A stretch of 7,665 nt of DNA, taken from the NCBI GenBank assembly GCA_034434895.1, contig DAOTYI010000030.1, positions 1 through 7,665 on the forward strand, in the 5' to 3' direction. Shown here in pieces: positions 6,812 to 7,665 of this stretch; position 1 is the first letter of the stretch, and every line of letters begins with the position of its first letter. The translations under genes were made by a program, and so were the position numbers. Source of the DNA: DAOTXL01 sp034434895. Its GTDB lineage: Bacteria; Chloroflexota; Anaerolineae; JAAYZQ01. The notes beneath the pieces were generated by a model. That model was not told where the DNA came from. It searched no databases and saw only the letters and a program-made list of their open reading frames with translations.

Positions 6812-7665
6812 TCAGGGCGACCAGGTGCAGAACTCGTCGCTGGCCGGATCGTTGCTGAGGTTGGTCCATTGCCCGCTGGCCAGGTCCACGATATAGATCT
6901 CCTTGTTGCCGGAGCGGTCGCTGTAGAGGACCAGCCGCTTGCCGTCGGGCGACCAGTCGGCCAGGCCCTCGGTGCTGTTGGGGGATCGGCTGATGTTCCT
7001 CTGGTTAGAGCCGTCGGCGTTCATGAAATAGATCTCCTGGTTGCCGTCGCGATTGGTGTTGAAGGCGATCGTTTTGCCGTCGGGCGACCACATAGGATAA
7101 CGGTCGCGGCGCGGCGCATGGGTCAGGTTCACCGGGTTGGAGCCATCGGCTCCGATCACCCAGACATCCCAGTTCCCACTCCGATCGGAGCTAAAGGCGA
7201 TCTTTTTCCCATCGGGCGACCAGTCGGGGTGTTCGTCATCCGCCGGGCTGCGGGTCAGTTGGGTCAGGCCACTGCCGTCTACATTGATGATCCAGATGTC
7301 CCAGTTCCCCATCCGATCGCTCTGAAAGGCGATGCGCCGGCCATCGGGCGACCAGGTGGGCCAGCCATCATGGCTGCGGCCATCGGTCAGGCGGACCAGG
7401 TTGCCCGCCGTACCGGTCTCCGGATCGAAATCCAGCAAGTAGATCGTGCCCGGCCCCAGGTTCCATTTGCCGGCCAGGGTGTCACGGAAGGAGACAAAGG
7501 CGATGCGCCGGCCATCGGGCGACCAGACCGGCGAAACGTCATCGGCCCAGGAGTTGGTCAGGTTGGCCAGGCGATCCCCGTCGGTGGTCATGACATAGAT
7601 CTCATAGTCTCCCAGGCTGCCGCGATGGGTCTCGAAGGCGATCCACTGCGGGCGGGGTGTGGGGC
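6812..7665 (-). CDS. PD40/TolB-like six-bladed beta-propeller protein, 5' end outside window
   Basis: The visible 283 residues are wholly beta-propeller repeats. The frame stays open to the right edge (reading PTPRPQWIAFETHRG), so the Met at 7591 is internal and the true start is off the window, probably behind a signal peptide and Pro/Thr linker. Six blades follow the PD40 pattern WSPDG-(K/R)-IAF-S-DR-GN-(D/E)-IY-DG-LT. WSPDG is encoded at 7511-7525, 7340-7354, 7208-7222, 7076-7090 and 6941-6955, mostly 132-135 bases apart. The protein ends exactly on a last TWSP, as expected if this strand closes the ring with the first blade. The second blade is longer because of an insertion (LDFDPETGTAGN). 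Such proteins are commonly periplasmic or extracellular binding scaffolds; no partner can be named. True TolB is unlikely because no TolB N-terminal domain or Tol-Pal neighbours are seen. The gene is convergent with the glycan genes and separately transcribed. Confidence 0.88.
   Translation of the reverse strand, partial: PTPRPQWIAFETHRGSLGDYEIYVMTTDGDRLANLTNSWADDVSPVWSPDGRRIAFVSFRDTLAGKWNLGPGTIYLLDFDPETGTAGNLVRLTDGRSHDGWPTWSPDGRRIAFQSDRMGNWDIWIINVDGSGLTQLTRSPADDEHPDWSPDGKKIAFSSDRSGNWDVWVIGADGSNPVNLTHAPRRDRYPMWSPDGKTIAFNTNRDGNQEIYFMNADGSNQRNISRSPNSTEGLADWSPDGKRLVLYSDRSGNKEIYIVDLASGQWTNLSNDPASDEFCTWSP
7325..7526 (-). repeat. 31-base exact direct repeat between propeller blades
   Basis: The same 31 bases occur at 7325-7355 and 7496-7526, 171 bases apart and in the same reading phase. 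They encode the end of one blade and the start of the next (WSPDGRRIAF). Other copies of the motif at 7208, 7076 and 6941 have more changes. Identity at DNA level beyond what the protein needs suggests recent duplication or gene conversion between blades. Confidence 0.8.

Noticed and set aside
6941..7526. Regularly spaced repeats as a CRISPR array
   Set aside because: The repeats keep reading frame, encode WSPDG of PD40 blades, and the 'spacers' are also coding and similar to each other.
7589..7591. ATG at 7591 (minus strand) as the true start of the propeller protein
   Set aside because: The upstream frame is open to the window edge and encodes the first half of a normal propeller blade (IAFETHRG, YEIYV).

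Overview
The window is GC-rich (by eye about two thirds G+C) and almost fully coding. Five genes run left to right and one runs right to left. Several features fit Chloroflexota of the Anaerolineae/Caldilineae/Ardenticatenia kind: modular secreted SGNH hydrolases, a short 'LP-V-L-K' type C-terminus on a secreted protein, GT-C glycosyltransferases with extra C-terminal beta-sandwich repeats, PD40 propellers and frequent GTG starts. That placement comes from protein style, not from a marker gene.

Layout. Bases 2-1918 hold the 3' part of a secreted SGNH/GDSL hydrolase. It continues with two FN3/Ig-like modules, a carboxypeptidase-regulatory-like module and a jelly-roll-like module; its start lies left of the window. 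After 15 bases come four genes joined by identical 4-base GTGA stop/start overlaps: a class I SAM methyltransferase (1934-2797), a large GT-C (PMT/ArnT-like) membrane glycosyltransferase with two tandem C-terminal beta-sandwich repeats (2794-5127), a left-handed beta-helix hexapeptide acyltransferase (5124-5876) and a polytopic protein of the LPG-synthase-TM/UPF0104 flippase-like family (5873-6799). After a 12-base gap, a PD40/TolB-like beta-propeller gene (6812-7665, minus strand) converges on this run; its start lies right of the window.

How they may work together (inference). The four tightly coupled genes look like one transcription unit for making and decorating a cell-envelope glycan or glycolipid. 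The GT-C enzyme would transfer a sugar from a polyprenyl-phosphate donor on the outer face of the membrane. The methyltransferase and acyltransferase would modify a sugar or lipid carrier inside. The UPF0104-type protein would provide lipid or lipid-glycan translocation. The secreted SGNH hydrolase, if in the same unit, could remove acyl groups from the product, giving a build-and-edit pair. Nothing in the sequence fixes the substrate. No RNA gene, CRISPR array, insertion sequence, attachment site or convincing terminator was seen.
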